A stretch of 64,000 nucleotides of DNA, from the NCBI GenBank assembly GCA_963854835.1, contig OY978529.1, forward strand, positions 41,970,055 to 42,034,054, given 5' to 3'. The DNA is from Megamerina dolium (lineage: Eukaryota > Arthropoda > Insecta > Diptera > Megamerinidae). The notes under the pieces were generated by a model. That model searched no databases and was not told where the DNA came from. It worked only from the letters and a program-made list of their open reading frames with translations. Numbering within the stretch: the first letter of the stretch is position 1; every line of letters starts with the position of its first letter. This document shows, one piece after another, positions 11,162 to 23,479 of this stretch. Both the position numbers and the translations under genes were made by a program.

Positions 11162-12360
11162 AGTAAGGTGAGTCAAATTTTTAAGCGGCTTGGCTCAGTC
11201 GAAGACAAAATATGGATCATTGCAAGCATTTCTTCCCAAGAAAATGAAAAAGAAATTCCTGATTTAGATCCGACTACTCTTTAATTTTAACATCTTCTAT
11301 AAAAGTATTAATTTTGTAGGGGAGTCCCTCTAAGATGTGGAGATATGGGGCAAGTATGTATGAAGAAGTGTTAAGGAGGAACACCTATTTGGGGTTGGCC
11401 GTACATTTTACCGCTCTAGTGGCAATTTTTGTGCAGCTATTGACGAATATCAGATGTATTTCGTTCATTTTGTATGGGAGTCCCCTTAAAGGGCAGAGGC
11501 AGTGGGCAAGTATGTTTGGAGAAAATGTTGAACAGTACAAATGAATGTGAGTTAGTCATACATTTTACAGCCCTGGAGGCGACTTTTGTTCAGCTCTGAG
11601 GTTATTTGTCAATTTTCCGATGTTTTTGTGTTCAATTTATATGGAAGGTGCCTTATGGGCGATTTATGGGCAGCTATTGACGATTTTAGGATGTGTTTAG
11701 TTCATTTTGTATGGGGGTCCCCTTAAGAGGCAGAAATAGTGGCCGAGTATATTTGGAAAAAACGTTGAACAGTACAAATTATTGTGGGTTAGTCATACGT
11801 TTTATCGTTCTGAAGGCGAGTTTTGTTCAGCTATGAGGTTATTTGTCAATTTTTCGATGTTTTTCTGTTCAATTTGTATGAAGGTGCATTACGGTGTAGA
11901 GATAGACGATAAGTATGTTTGTGGGAAATGTTGGGAATGAAAATTTAATAGACGGTAGGCATCAATTTCACTACTCTATGTGTGATTTCTGGGCAGCTAT
12001 TGCCAATTATAAGCTGTTTATCGACCATTTTGTATGGGAGTCCCCTTATGGCACGGTGATAATGAGTCAAAATATATGGAAAAACTGTTGATAAGGGCAA
12101 ATTAAGGGATGTTAGTCATATAGTGTATCACTTTGAAGATGAGTGCTGGCAAGATATGAGCTTATTTGTCGATATTCAAAGGTTTCTGCCATATTTCGCA
12201 TCCATAGCATTTTTTTCTGCTCTCAACATTTCTTCTAAGCTTACTTACTTTCTATTTCTATCCCTTAAAGGGGCTCTCACACAAAAATGAATATAAAAAC
12301 ACCTGAAAATCGATAAATAAGCCCATAACTGAACAACAATCACCACGAGAGCAGTGAAAT
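11162..12360 (+). repeat. R2 tandem array (~156/167-bp units)
   Basis: The landmark GTATGGGAGTCCCCTTA or its variants recurs at 11316, 11472, 11639 (TATATGGAAGGTGCC variant), 11709, 11876 and 12032. Spacings are 156, 167, 70 (a shortened unit), 167 and 156. Units carry GGGCAGCTATTGAC, a GTATGTTTGGA...ATGTTGA block and TTAGTCATACATTTTA. The head at 11205-11260 (CATTTCTTCCCAAGAAAA) is repeated at about 23455-23475, so the array may be part of a larger element. R2 differs from R1 in sequence except for the shared TTTGTATGGGAG core. Confidence 0.8.
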
Positions 12361-12491
12361 ATGGTATGACATTACCCCCATTAATTTTATTCTCCGAAAA
12401 AGATATAAAATAAAAATGTAATTATATTCATACTAAATTATAAAGCAATTTAATACTCTTATGCATGCAGATGTGAACACAAGTTGTCAAC

Positions 12492-12539
<48 letters not shown>

Positions 12540-13629
12540 AATGATGATGATGATGATGATGATGATGATAATGATGATGATGATGGTGATGACGCGTAGG
12601 TGCTTTCCCATTAACAATTTAAGATGAAACACACAAAAAGGTTAACCGACAACTACCGCGCTCTATACATTCATTAGCGTTTATTTGATGGGATTTTAAC
12701 AAATTTTTTTTTTACTTTTTATGATCATTTTATAATTTTTTTTATTCGATTTTAAATTGTATTTTAAATCTTTTTATTGTACGTACACTGTTTTTTTTCT
12801 GTTTTTTTTTTTTGCCTCATTTTATTTGTGATTTTTAATTTAATTTCAATCCGTATCAAATTAAACGCGCGCGAGCGAGCATACACATATACATACAATA
12901 TACCAAATTTGCATAATTTGTATAGAGTCTTTATTTGTTGTTGCCTTTTAATGCAGTTTTTTTCTTTAATGTGTAGGAGGCGGCATACTCGTACATATTT
13001 ATCTTTATCTAAGTGTATGTGTGAGTGTGTGTGTGTGTGGGTTGATTGGCAATAGCAGCCAGCACACCAATTGCCGATTTGCATATAAAATCAATTGTTG
13101 AATTTTAATATTTATGAAGCAAGCAAGTAAGCGATATTCAAGCTAATACAAAAACTATATGTTATTTCTATATACTCGCGCTTGTACTCGAACCATTTCT
13201 AATCATACATATTACAATTTTATTATTATTATTATTATTATTACTATGATTTTTCATTTTATTATCATTGTCAATGTATTTGTGTATGTATGCATTTACA
13301 AAGTCGATTATATAAAAATGTAATATGTAATATCTACTGTTTACATAAACCAGGCTGACTTAACGCCTACCTCTAATCACTGTTTTAAAAATTTCAATTC
13401 ACATGATTTTTTGTACGTGATGAAGAAATAACAACAAACTGGTAACCTCATGGTAAATCATATTGATTTAGTAATATGAATATTTTCTAAAAATAAGGAA
13501 GTCAAATAAACGCCCATTTCGAAAAGTCGTTATAAATTTCATTTTTGTTAAGGGCATATATTAAAAAAATTACCATTTACCTGTGATCGTCATTGATTTG
13601 TCACAGTCAATCTTTAGGATAATATATAT
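12361..13629. other. Microsatellite-rich spacer, no gene seen
   Basis: It contains a long GAT array (listed separately), an ATT run at about 13220-13244, GTGT repeats near 13020-13040 and several poly(T) tracts. The open frames on both strands at 12764-13084 fall in these tracts and are not credible genes. Confidence 0.6.
12492..12592. repeat. (GAT)n microsatellite, about 100 bp
   Basis: GAT/ATG trinucleotide array with two interruptions (GATAATGAT) and a degenerate right end. Confidence 0.95.
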
Positions 13630-14722
13630 AAGGTGTAGTACAAAAAAAAATCCATTATTTTTGCATTAAATTGTTTGATAACTTGTCCTCGTCCCTATTG
13701 GCAAAAAAACTGGGACAGTCGATTTTCACAAGCTTCTCTTGAGGCGAAATTTTCACCAGCAAAATCATTCACCATAGACAGGAACAAGTAATAATCACTT
13801 GGTGCCTCGTCCGGACTATAAGGTGGATGCATAAGAACCTCCCAATCAATCTCCCGGAGGTTCTGGCGAGTCACTATCGATGTGCGTGGCCTGACGTTGT
13901 CCTGACGAAACACAATTCCTCTCCTATTGGCCAAAGCTGGCTGCTTCTGGGCGATTGCTTCCTTCAGACGGTTCAATTGTTGACAGTACAGGTCTGAATT
14001 AAGAGTTTGGCCGTAGGGGAGCAGCTCAGAGTAGATGATTCCCTGCCAATTCCACCAAACACATAGCAAAACCTTCCTGACCGTTAATCCTGGGTTTGCG
14101 TTGGCTCACCGCAATTCAACCACGACCGTATTCGCTGGACGTTGTCGTAAGTGACCCACTCAGTAACCATCCGCTTCATAAATGGATCGATTTTGTTGCG
14201 ATTCAGTAGTAGTGGTTCGCAGATGGAAATTCGGTCCATGAGGTTTTTTTGCGTTAACTCGTGTGGCACCCATACATCGAGCTTCTTTTTGTATCCAGTC
14301 TTATTTAAATGGTTCCAAACGGTTTTTTGTGCAATGCTTAGCTCCTGGGCAATAGAAATAGTGTTTGTATGACGGCCAGACTCGACGATTTCCATTATTT
14401 TATCGTTATTTTCGACAATTGGCCATCTAGAGCGTGGTGCAACTTTGACATCAAAATTACCGGAACGGAATCGACGAAACCAAAATTGCACGCGATTGGC
14501 TGTTACAGTATCAGGACCATAAACACTATTCACATTTTCAGCCGTCTGGCTTGCGTTTTCGCCTTTATCGAAGAAAAACTATAAAATATGGCGTATTTTC
14601 ACTTTACTGGTGTCCATCTTTGACGCGTGCTAAAACAATACTGATTCAAGCAATCATAAAACTGCCTGAGAAGTTTATTTAGTACGAAATTCTATCTTTT
14701 TAATGCCATCTAGCGTAACCAA
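13630..14722 (-). mobile_element. Mariner element M3 (Mos1/cecropia-like lineage)
   Basis: The left end AAGGTGTAGTAC followed by AAATCCATTATTTTTGCA matches the ends of M6 at 56045-57267, the second copy of the same family. The right end loses similarity after CTAGCGTAACC near 14722, before the matching terminus of M6, so about 60 bp of that end are missing or replaced. The 3' part is also shortened relative to M6 by a deletion near 13690. TA duplication could not be verified. Confidence 0.8.
13695..14617 (-). pseudogene. Mariner transposase pseudogene (M3), first catalytic Asp deleted
   Basis: The start is MDTSKVKIRH at 14617. A stop interrupts the helix-turn-helix region (IRHIL*FFFDKGENASQ). 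The open piece 14084-14533 runs through the DNA-binding domain (YGPDTVTANRVQFWFRRFRSGNFDV) to QRIRSWLNCGEPTQT, then a frameshift leads to 13695-14069 with the DD34D part: FRQDNVRPRTSIVTRQ and HPPYSPDEAPSDYYLF. Compared with M6, which reads MVTSDEKWVTYDN, this copy reads MVTEWVTYDN, so a 9-nt in-frame deletion has removed the first catalytic Asp. The C terminus ends early at NRLSQFFCQ by deletion. Similar in sequence to Mos1-type mariners; not functional. Confidence 0.85.
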
Positions 14723-14814
14723 TCTATTTTCGATATATTTAAAATAAAACTAAATTAAAAACCGTTCATTTTTTTGTCATTAATTTGTTACTGTCACTCT
14801 TACCAATTTCGATG

Positions 14815-15169
14815 TTAAAAATATGGGGCACTTAAAGCCCCGAAGGACTCATTAGTCAAGCTTCTCTTCCATTACTGTTGTACTTGCTAAATTTTGGACA
14901 GTATTAGAAGGGACTTACCTATTTTAGGCGGTTCCGAATGGCAGAACACTTGTGACATCACTTTTTCTGAGCTTTGTCACAGAGTTCTTTTAGAAGCTTT
15001 TTCATGGCAAGTTGTTACTCTCGGAAGATTTGCCAATTGCTTGCCGACAGGTGGGTACCATTCAAAAGAAAAATCTTTTCGATATTAAATTTTTTATGCA
15101 TCAGCCGGGGATTCAACCACGACCTACAGATCAGAAGGCCAACACACTAACCACTGAGCTACGGCACCC
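14815..15169 (-). mobile_element. tRNA-derived SINE, tail type A
   Basis: The head on the minus strand at 15168 reads GGTGCCGTAGCTCAGTGG, then the B box GGTTGAATCCCC (one change from consensus). The tail at 14822-14850 reads, on the plus strand, GGGGCACTTAAAGCCCCGAA, the type-A tail seen also at 25606-25972 and 60951-61325. About 350 bp, the full length for this family. No clear target duplication. Confidence 0.88.
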
Positions 15170-16140
15170 ACATATTATATAAGGAAAAAGAGTATTTCCC
15201 TTGTAATCCTAAAGGCGATAAGGGTTCTATGTAAAGAATAATTTGAATTTAAACAAAACTAATTAAAAATCTATTTTATTAAATGCAACTAAGTGTGAGA
15301 ATTGCATGTTTTGAATTATTGTTACAACTTTTTTTTTTATTCTTTTTTTTTTTTGTTGAAGGTTCTTGTCTAGAATCACGTTTATCAAATATATTTTTTT
15401 TTCCATATTCTATGTCATATACCTATGACCTTTGCGTAATTTTTATTTATAACCATTGCTTTTTTTCCAGTTCTCCGCCTCAAAGGAAATAGTTATTCTT
15501 AGTTGTGACTAAAACGAAAAATGCTTCATGGACTTTCTCCAAAAAAAAAAAAAAATTGTATATAATATTATATATTGCCAGTAGTTTTATTTATAATGTG
15601 CACATGTTGTTGAAAATTTGTCATCTTCTATAAATAAATATATAAATAAACATCTATTTATTGCTACTATTTCTTCTCTAATGAGTTGACAGCGGTAATG
15701 GCAATATTAATATCACACATTTTCATGACATTTATAGTTATAAGATAATGTACATAAGATTTATTTTCTAATTCGTTTACTTTCAATTCGATATATCTTT
15801 CTTCCACCAACACCACCACCAGACCCGCATTACTCTAAAAGGCGTTTAATTTATGAGCTAATTTTGTTTCACTATGTGCTGTGGTTTAGTGAAATAATAT
15901 CAGTTTAATAATTAATGAAGTTTTTGTGATTAATATCTAAACAAAAAAAAAATGTTTATGTGGATGTATTAAAAGTATAAAACTTAATTAATGCCGAATT
16001 TGTAATTACATATTTTTTTTTTTTAAATTCAAAAATCAAATTTTTACCTTTTGCTATCTTTTTTCAAATATTTCGACCATTTTCGAATTGTCGTACCTAA
16101 GAAAAACCCCATAAGTATTTTAGAAGATGCCAATACATTC
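15170..16140. other. AT-rich spacer with homopolymers, no gene seen
   Basis: Poly(T)-rich patches at 15330-15360 and 16010-16025 and a poly(A) patch near 15541-15555. The frame at 15283-15492 is driven by these. Confidence 0.55.
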
Positions 16141-16910
16141 GATAAAGTTGTATTTGTGCCCAAAGTACAATCGAGAGCATACTTTTGTATGAGAAGTAGG
16201 CGTTGTTTTCAACCGATTTTGTACATTTTCAAACATATTTATTCAATAGTAAGGGTATTTATAATTATCAAGTTTCAACTAGATTGCTTTATATTTATAT
16301 GCGCAAAAGTGTAAAAACATAAATACGAAAGCATATTTTTATAGGGGATGTAGGCTTAATTTTTATCCGATTCATCCCATTTTCGAATATCTGCTTAAAT
16401 AAGTAAATAAAATGGTATGTGCTGAGTTTCAACTTGATAACTTTATATTTTCATGCGCAAACTGTGAAAACACACATTTGATAATATACTTTTGTATGGG
16501 AGGTAGCCGTAGATTTCACTTGATTGCGCTAATTTTGAAATATATCTCTTCGATGGTCAAAATAATTGTATATATATAGTTTGAGAGCGATATCTTAATT
16601 TTTTTTCTTGCATAAGCTGTGAAAATATGCCTTCAAAAGCATATTTTTGTATGGGGAAGATTTTGTATGGATTTTATCTCATTTTTTCATATATTATTTT
16701 TGTGGTAAAATCAAATTTATGTACATAGTTTTAGTTCGAAAGTTTTATATTTTTGCGCCCAAAGAGTATACAAAAAAATCTCCTTCCACAATATTCTTTT
16801 GTATGGCAGGTAAGTGTGGATTTCATTCAATTTCATCCATCTGCAAACTCATTCATTCTTTCGTTGTTGAAAATAATGTTGTATACCAATTGCTCTATGT
16901 ATAACTGTAT
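16141..16910 (+). repeat. R1 153-bp tandem array, five units
   Basis: The landmark TTTGTATGGG or its variants lies at 16197, 16340 (degenerate), 16494, 16649 and 16801; spacings are about 143, 154, 155 and 152. Orientation is opposite to the 3.8-kb array. Units contain the block related to ATTTTCGAACATAT and a TATATTTATGCGC stretch. Two units lie in short frames that share the FCMG-type reading frame described in the findings. Confidence 0.85.
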
Positions 16911-18237
16911 AACTGTATAACTGAGCACAACCGAAGGTTTTTTCAACAAAATGACGCCAAAAATCACACAACACCATTTATAATAACCTGATTGCAAAAA
17001 AAAAAATCTTCGGAACGTGTAGTTCAATATTTTAGCTTTTTTATTCAAACAATCATAATCATAAACATCACAAACTATATTTGAAAATTTTGTATAATTC
17101 TCATAACACCATATGAAGAGAAAAATTCAAGTTCCAGTATCCAGTCACTTGGTCGCTCGAGGCGCTGGCCTTGAATTTGCAGATAATTTTGCTTGCATCA
17201 TGTCAGGTTTTCCAGATACCGTTATATAGAATCTGAAAAACCTCATCAATAAGCTTTGTCTAGTACATTTTGAATTAAACGTCTTCTATAGATAATACGA
17301 ACAATTGACAATCTAATGAAAGCAGCTTAATTTTATGTCACTTTGTAATTTATTATGTAATTTATATAGGCGCACATTCAAAATGAATGATATTAAGCAT
17401 CAAAACAACAACAACAATATCATTAGCTAGCAACATTAAATTGAAATAAAAATCTCATCAAAGCTCTTGTTCCTGTTTTGATTGCTGTTATAGCTCATTT
17501 TAATATTCCGTTTGCTAATTAAAAATTCCTTTATTTTTTTTTTTTTTTTTTTTTTGCTTTTGCCACAAAGTACGAGTGCGTCATTTTACAATTTTAATGA
17601 GTTTTTAATAATTGACAACACATAATTGTCATTCTTAATGTAAATGCTCGTACATACGTACTATGCATGTAAGCGATATGCTGTGGTAGGATACTTGTAT
17701 GTAGGCCGCTGCTATGTTGTGGCATACTTTAATTGTAATTGAATTTTTTTTTTTCCACAGACTACATATTGTATTATGCGATTCATTTTGCATATTTATG
17801 TAATATTTATCTCATTTCCTCTGATAAAATGTTTAATCTTTGTTCGTTGTTTTTACATTTATCGCTATTGTCAATATAAATCATACTCTGTATATTATCA
17901 GTTTGCTTCTGAATAGTTCATTTAAAATTATCTATAGTAAATACTTAAAATGTATTGTAATTATATATTTATATTCATAACGATTAATATTTTGGAAATA
18001 AATACAAAAAAATATATATATATATTATTGTGAGCCATATAAAATATAAAGGGTGTAGATACTTGTAGTTTTTTATTGTTCAAAAACTCATCTTTTTATC
18101 AAGCTTTCTTTATACTTTACTCGAATTTCTAAAAAATCGTATCATTAATTCTTTTAAATCTCGTTTTAACATTGTGAAGATATATTTTCAAAATCATTAT
18201 ACAATATTATTCCAATTACATATATAGTATATATACA
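16911..18237. other. AT-rich spacer, no gene seen
   Basis: Unique AT-rich DNA with poly(T) tracts at 17536-17555 and 17745-17755 and a TA run at about 18011-18025. No coding or RNA gene signal. Confidence 0.55.
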
Positions 18238-18798
18238 CATTCTGTCAAATAAGTACCCGGAAAATCTCATTTTTAATTTTCCCTCTGAGAATATTTGAAA
18301 AAATTTTTCATTTTTTTTCCCAGGTTGGCACAACTGTCAGCCACTATTCTGTGAATTTTTATTGCTATGTGTCATTTAGTTAGGTTACGGCGTCATTAGG
18401 AACAAGTCAACCTTTTGTGTGCGTTGCGATTTTTACTATGGACAAAAATATCGAACAAAGAGTTTGTGTGAAATTTTTTTTCGACATGGTTAAATCACCA
18501 AATGTTTTTTTCAACATTTCCAACGTTTTGGCACAAGAAATTTCGTTTGAAACACACAAAAATTTCACACAAACTCTTTGTTCGATATTTTTATCCATGG
18601 TAAAAATCGCAACGCACACAAAAGGTTGACTTGTTCCTAATGACGCCGTAACCAAACTAAATGACATATAGCAATAAAAATTCCCAGGATAGTGGCTGAC
18701 AGTTGTGCCAACCTGGGAAAAATTTTGTTTTGAAATATTCTCAGAGGGAAAATTAAAAATGAGAATTTCCGGTTTCCGGGTACTTATTTGACAGAAAG
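18238..18798. mobile_element. Foldback mariner MITE F1, near-complete palindrome
   Basis: The termini CATTCTGTCAAATAAGTACC (left) and, in reverse complement, CTTTCTGTCAAATAAGTACC (right) open arms of about 240 bp that are nearly perfect inverted copies, leaving a loop of only about 80 bp (18480-18560). TA follows the right end; the left flank is CA, probably a mutated TA. The inner parts of both arms carry the start of a transposase (MDKNIEQRVCVKF), once on each strand. The same family has a second copy at 37879-38434 with shorter arms. It is non-autonomous. A transcript would fold into a long double-stranded hairpin. Confidence 0.9.
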
Positions 18799-19689
18799 TA
18801 TATTTTCAATTATACTATCCCATAAATAAATTGTTTTATTCTTATTGTAAGCAATTCATTCAATTCAGTTCAGCAAAATGAAAAATGGTTGTATCAATAA
18901 AAAGAAATTTATTTAATTATTACATATGCATTTATACAAATGGCAAAATGCAAACAGAAAAAAAAAAGAGTAACAACAAATTGCCATAATACGAATAAAG
19001 AATATGCATTTAATGAATACTAGAATGGATCATATTAGTACAGCGAAAAAATCGTCAGAAATCATACCTTCCAATTTTTTATCCGAGGGTCTAAAACTGC
19101 GTTTCTACTTCTGTGTAGTTACTTGGGCAAATATACTTGGAATTATTGGCAGTTTTTTTTTTTTTTGAATGATTTATGCGCTAAAAATATGACCAGGCCT
19201 AATGTATATTTATTTAACATTGAATACAATTAATAAAATCTAAATATACATATGTATATTTTCAATTGTACAGAGTGAACTTCCTGTTCTATATCTACTC
19301 ATTGAATTTATATTTATGATTATTATCTGAATAGGTAGGTATAATAAATACAGAGATGGTTAAATAATGAATATGTATGTCTTTTATATTGAAATTACAA
19401 TTTTTAGAATTTTTTTTTTAACGTCAACTTTTGTAATTATTTGATTCTTCCTGTGGAATATATGGATGCATCGTATAATGGGAAATTTCATTAAATCAAA
19501 TGGCTATCTAATGTAGAATATTTTTTTGGTTAACCGTAGGTGTAAAATTTGCAAAATTTGTTGTTGAAAAATGAAAATTTTACGGTAATATTTTGAAATC
19601 AATTTTGCATCAGTTAGGGAATTTTGCTGAGAGATTCAAACAAACGGTTCAAAGCCGGGTTGAGGGTCATATATGCACATTAACATGAC
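18799..19689. other. AT-rich spacer, no gene seen
   Basis: Unique AT-rich sequence with short homopolymers near 18961 and 19150. Nothing recognised. Confidence 0.55.
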
Positions 19690-20960
19690 TTAAATTATGT
19701 GAAGCAAAGTCTGTAATACCTTACTCAGTGCAAAATATAAAATATGGATCATTTTCTGACAATGGGAGCGTAAAGGAATCCCTATTTTTCAGTTTTTTAG
19801 AATTTTGTATGGAAGTCCTTCTAAATGGTGGATATATGGGCGTAAGTATGTTTAGAGAAAATTTTTATAAGAAAAAATTAATGGCAGACAATCATACAAT
19901 TTACCGCTCTATGGGTGAATTCTGGGCAGCTTTTGTTGATTTTCTGGAGATTTGATCTGCATTTTGTATCATTTTTAAGTCATTTTACATTCATATTATG
20001 GAGGAGGGAATCTAAACAAGGAAAAATTAATAAGAATTTAGCTATATATATGTCGCAGCTCTAGAGGCGACTTCTTAATATTTTCGATTTTCACATAATT
20101 TTACATTTTTCTTGTGTGAGTGTCCCCTTACGGTGTGGATATTTTTTTCCCCTTGTTCACTCCTCTTAGGAGCATAGTGCCTCAACAAGATTCTTCCATC
20201 GTACACGATTCTGTGCTGTGTTTTTTCCGCCATCCCATTTGTGTTGACATAAGCTAGTTCGGGCAATATCGACATACTCTAAGTATTTTTTGGCCGACCT
20301 TGACCTCTGCTCCCTTGTGGTTTACAGTCTAGTGCCATTCTTGTAATGCTATCTGAAGGTTTTCTTAGCATGTGACCTATCCATCGTCACTTTCTATTTT
20401 TGATTTGCAACAGGACGGGTTCTTCATTCATTAGTCGCCACAGCGCGTCGTTGCTAATGGTGTTCGACCAGAATATTCTACAGATGATACGGAGGCATCT
20501 GTTGACGAAAGTTTCTAGCTTTTGTGTGATGATGTTAGAGCTCAGTCATGTTTCACTTTCGTGCAACAATACACTGACTTCACACATGAGCTGAATATTC
20601 GCAAATTTGTGCACCTAGAAATTCGCGAGCTCTCCCACACTACATGAACGCCGCCTTTGCCTGTTGTGGATATAGGGGATTAATACGTTTAGAGGGACCG
20701 TTGACGAGGAAAAATTTATGAGGTTAATTCATATATTTTGCAATTCTACTGGAGATTCCTCGAGAACTTCTTTCAATTTTCATGTCATTTTACATTAATT
20801 TCGTGTGGGAGTCCCCTTTCGGTGTGGATGTAGGGGATTAGTATGTTTAGACAGAATGTTGACAAGGACAAATTAATAGAGATAGGTCTTACTTTTCAAT
20901 GCCCTAGTGGTGATTTCTGGGCAGCTATGATCGATTTTCAAGGTGGCCCACCTTAATGCC
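19690..20960 (+). repeat. R2 units, split by an RTE-like LINE fragment
   Basis: R2 landmarks are at about 19807 (GTATGGAAGTCCTTCTAAA), 20118 (GTGTGAGTGTCCCCTTA) and 20802 (GTGTGGGAGTCCCCTTT), with the GGGCAGCT stretch at 19924 and 20920. After removing the 531 bp inserted at 20143-20664 plus one duplication, the last spacing is about 153 bp, so the array was regular before the insertion. Confidence 0.8.
20143..20664 (-). mobile_element. RTE-like non-LTR retrotransposon, 5'-truncated 3' end
   Basis: The insert is flanked by a 9-bp duplication TGTGGATAT at 20134-20142 and 20665-20673. The paralogous R2 unit at 20825-20840 shows the empty site. On the minus strand it encodes, in broken frames, TFVNRCLRIICRIFWSNTIS, then [20 protein letters not shown] and GRPK, then RVRWKNLVEALCS. 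This is the C-terminal end of the reverse-transcriptase polyprotein of RTE/BovB-type elements, and it finishes in an A-rich tail (T run at 20141-20148 on the plus strand). Several stops and a frameshift make it dead. It belongs to a different lineage from the RT remnants at 23.8, 35.9, 40.6 and 51.6 kb. Confidence 0.8.
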
Positions 20961-23479
20961 CATGCAAGTACTTATGTATGTATGCTTCAAAAAATTCGCA
21001 GAAAACGCTTAATTATTATTGAGACTAATCACAAAAAAAAAAAAAAATGTTGGCATTATTGTAGAGAGCACTTTTTTCATCAATAAAGCACATAGTTGTT
21101 ATAAGTAATTGTTCATAGCTGTTCATAGAGTGACCAAACGAGAAAATTTTATGGTTTTTGATCCAACCTCTTTCACTTCTCGTAAAACAATGTAAAAACG
21201 TACGGAATTTAAGAGCAAATTTAGCGAAAATAGACTTTCTAGAGCTCTAACTAATATTAAAAAATTGTAAGAGATAAGGATCTTCCATATGGTGACGTAT
21301 AAAATAAGTCAAATAAGGAGTTTGCTTTTTAATCTTCTCCCTCTACCTAATGCAAAAATTCTTCTTCAAATAGGAGAAATAAGTAAAAACATTCAAGAGA
21401 AAAATAAAAGATGGTGATGGCAAAAAGAATTTGCATAGGTAATTTTTGATCTGTACAATATTATGTTATTTTCTGCGCGAGTTCTTTACAAAATTTACAC
21501 AAAATATATGAGTAGGTAGATATCGGTATACACAATACAAAATATTCAATGTTCTCCCATAAAAAAAGTATAATTGAAACTAAATCTATACTCCTTCTGC
21601 ATTTGTTTTGAGCCCATATTATTAATAGGAAAGCAGGCACGAAATATAATCATAAAAACGTAATATTTATGAATTCGTTTGGTTAAAGGGTGGGGGGAGT
21701 ACCTACCAAATTTAAAGTTTAAAATGTTACTCACGTTCTAGTGTTCTAACAGATGAGTTTAACACTTTCTACCTCTTGCGGGTATATTACAAATAACGAA
21801 ATTTGTATATGGCAAATATTTTGCAATTTCAATTTCTGATTTTGAATATATTTTTGTGTGAATATGAATGAAAAAAATTATGAAATATATTTCGTAGAAT
21901 TCTAAAGAAAAATATTTCAAATTCAATAAATTATATGCCTGAGAGGATTTTTTGATAAATTTAAAGATTCGTGTGCATGTATAGATTTCTGAGAAAAATT
22001 AATATATCCGACTTAGCGGTATTAACAACAAAGTGGCAATTTTATTCTTCTTAAATGATGAGCATTAAATTTTTCTCTGTAAAATTTCAACTATTTAAAC
22101 ACATTGTAATATTCACTTTGTATTTTATCGCACATTAATTTATGAATGTATGTAAAGGGGTTAAAGGGGTTAAGCTAATAAATAATAGCAGGTTTTTTTT
22201 TTGTGATTGTGTTTCATAAGAATACAAGCGAAAATATCCTAGTAATATTGTAGCAACAGAAAATAAATGTTTTGAAGCCAACTTTCCATACAAGAAATTT
22301 GGAGATTTTTAGTACATAAAAGAAAGAAACAAAAATCCAATTTATTTTGTGCATTTATATTTATTTAAAGATTATTCAAGTTGTGTTTACATTAATGATT
22401 TTTTATAGGCTACCATGAATAAATTGGAATCTAATATGTAGGTATATTGAAAATATTCATGTGAATGTCCTTCCTTTATTTGATTATAACATGCGATATA
22501 TTCGTATGTAGGCTATTGTCATATTGTATTCTATTTTAGATAGTATTAGGAAATGAAAAAAAAAAATGTAAAATAAGTTTTATTCTATTTTCTTTCCCAT
22601 TTTTATTTTTTCGCCCACACTTTCAAAATTATTATGACTATTTTTTTATGACATTTTTTGATTGGTTTCCTGTTGCTTGTAAGTATTGTTATAATCAATA
22701 AAAATTATTGTAATGATAATGGCCATGATTATGATGCTTTTATATTTGGGTTTTATTAATATTACTTTTTTGTTGTTGTCTTAATGAACTATAGAGAGTG
22801 TTAGTATCATATATAGTAAATGCCAAGAAACTTGCAATACTCGTAACACATCTTAGTCTATGTCTTAGATTAAATTAAATAACTTAAATAATATGTATAC
22901 ATTCACAAGTAGCAACTGTATCGAATACAAAACATAACAAATACTATGTTAGAATGTATTTATGGAAAGTTATAGATTTGTATTTAAGTTCATTATTTTT
23001 TAAAACATTTCAAGGTCAACACTAGACCATCACTTAATTATGTTTTTGCAAATATTCATCGTTATTATAACATGCGATTAGTAGCTAAAATTTAAATGTT
23101 GCAATATTTCTTAAATGAAATTATAGTAAATACATATATGAGTATATTAACCCAAATGATATTTTAATGTGTTACGGATAATATTGTTCAATGAAAATGT
23201 TGCACTTCATATATAACGAAGGCCATGCATGCATGGTGTATATAAATCACCATTAATATCAAAATTTGATCACTTGGTCTAAATCTACTTTGGTGAGCAT
23301 TCACAAATCGTCTGAAGCAATGATGTCAAATTTGATTAATGCCCGCCTCCATTTGATATATAATTTAGAGTATTGAAGCTGTCCTAAATCCAAAAATCTA
23401 GAGTTAAAGTGCGAGATATAAATATTCCAGCATTTATATCTAATCCTAATCAAATTTCTTCCCAAGAAAACACCTAAAA
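20961..23479. other. AT-rich spacer, no gene seen
   Basis: About 2.5 kb of unique AT-rich sequence. There are short homopolymers near 21036 and 22556 and a duplicated AAAGGGGTT at 22155-22172. The frames at 21546-21734 and 23301-23501 show no recognisable domain. Confidence 0.55.

Noticed and set aside
12764..13084. 106-codon ORF on the minus strand and 92-codon ORF on the plus strand
   Set aside because: They overlap each other on opposite strands and lie in poly(T) and GT repeats.
18407..18667. Mirror ORFs on both strands ending in IATHTKG
   Set aside because: They are the same arm sequence of a foldback MITE read on each strand, not two genes.
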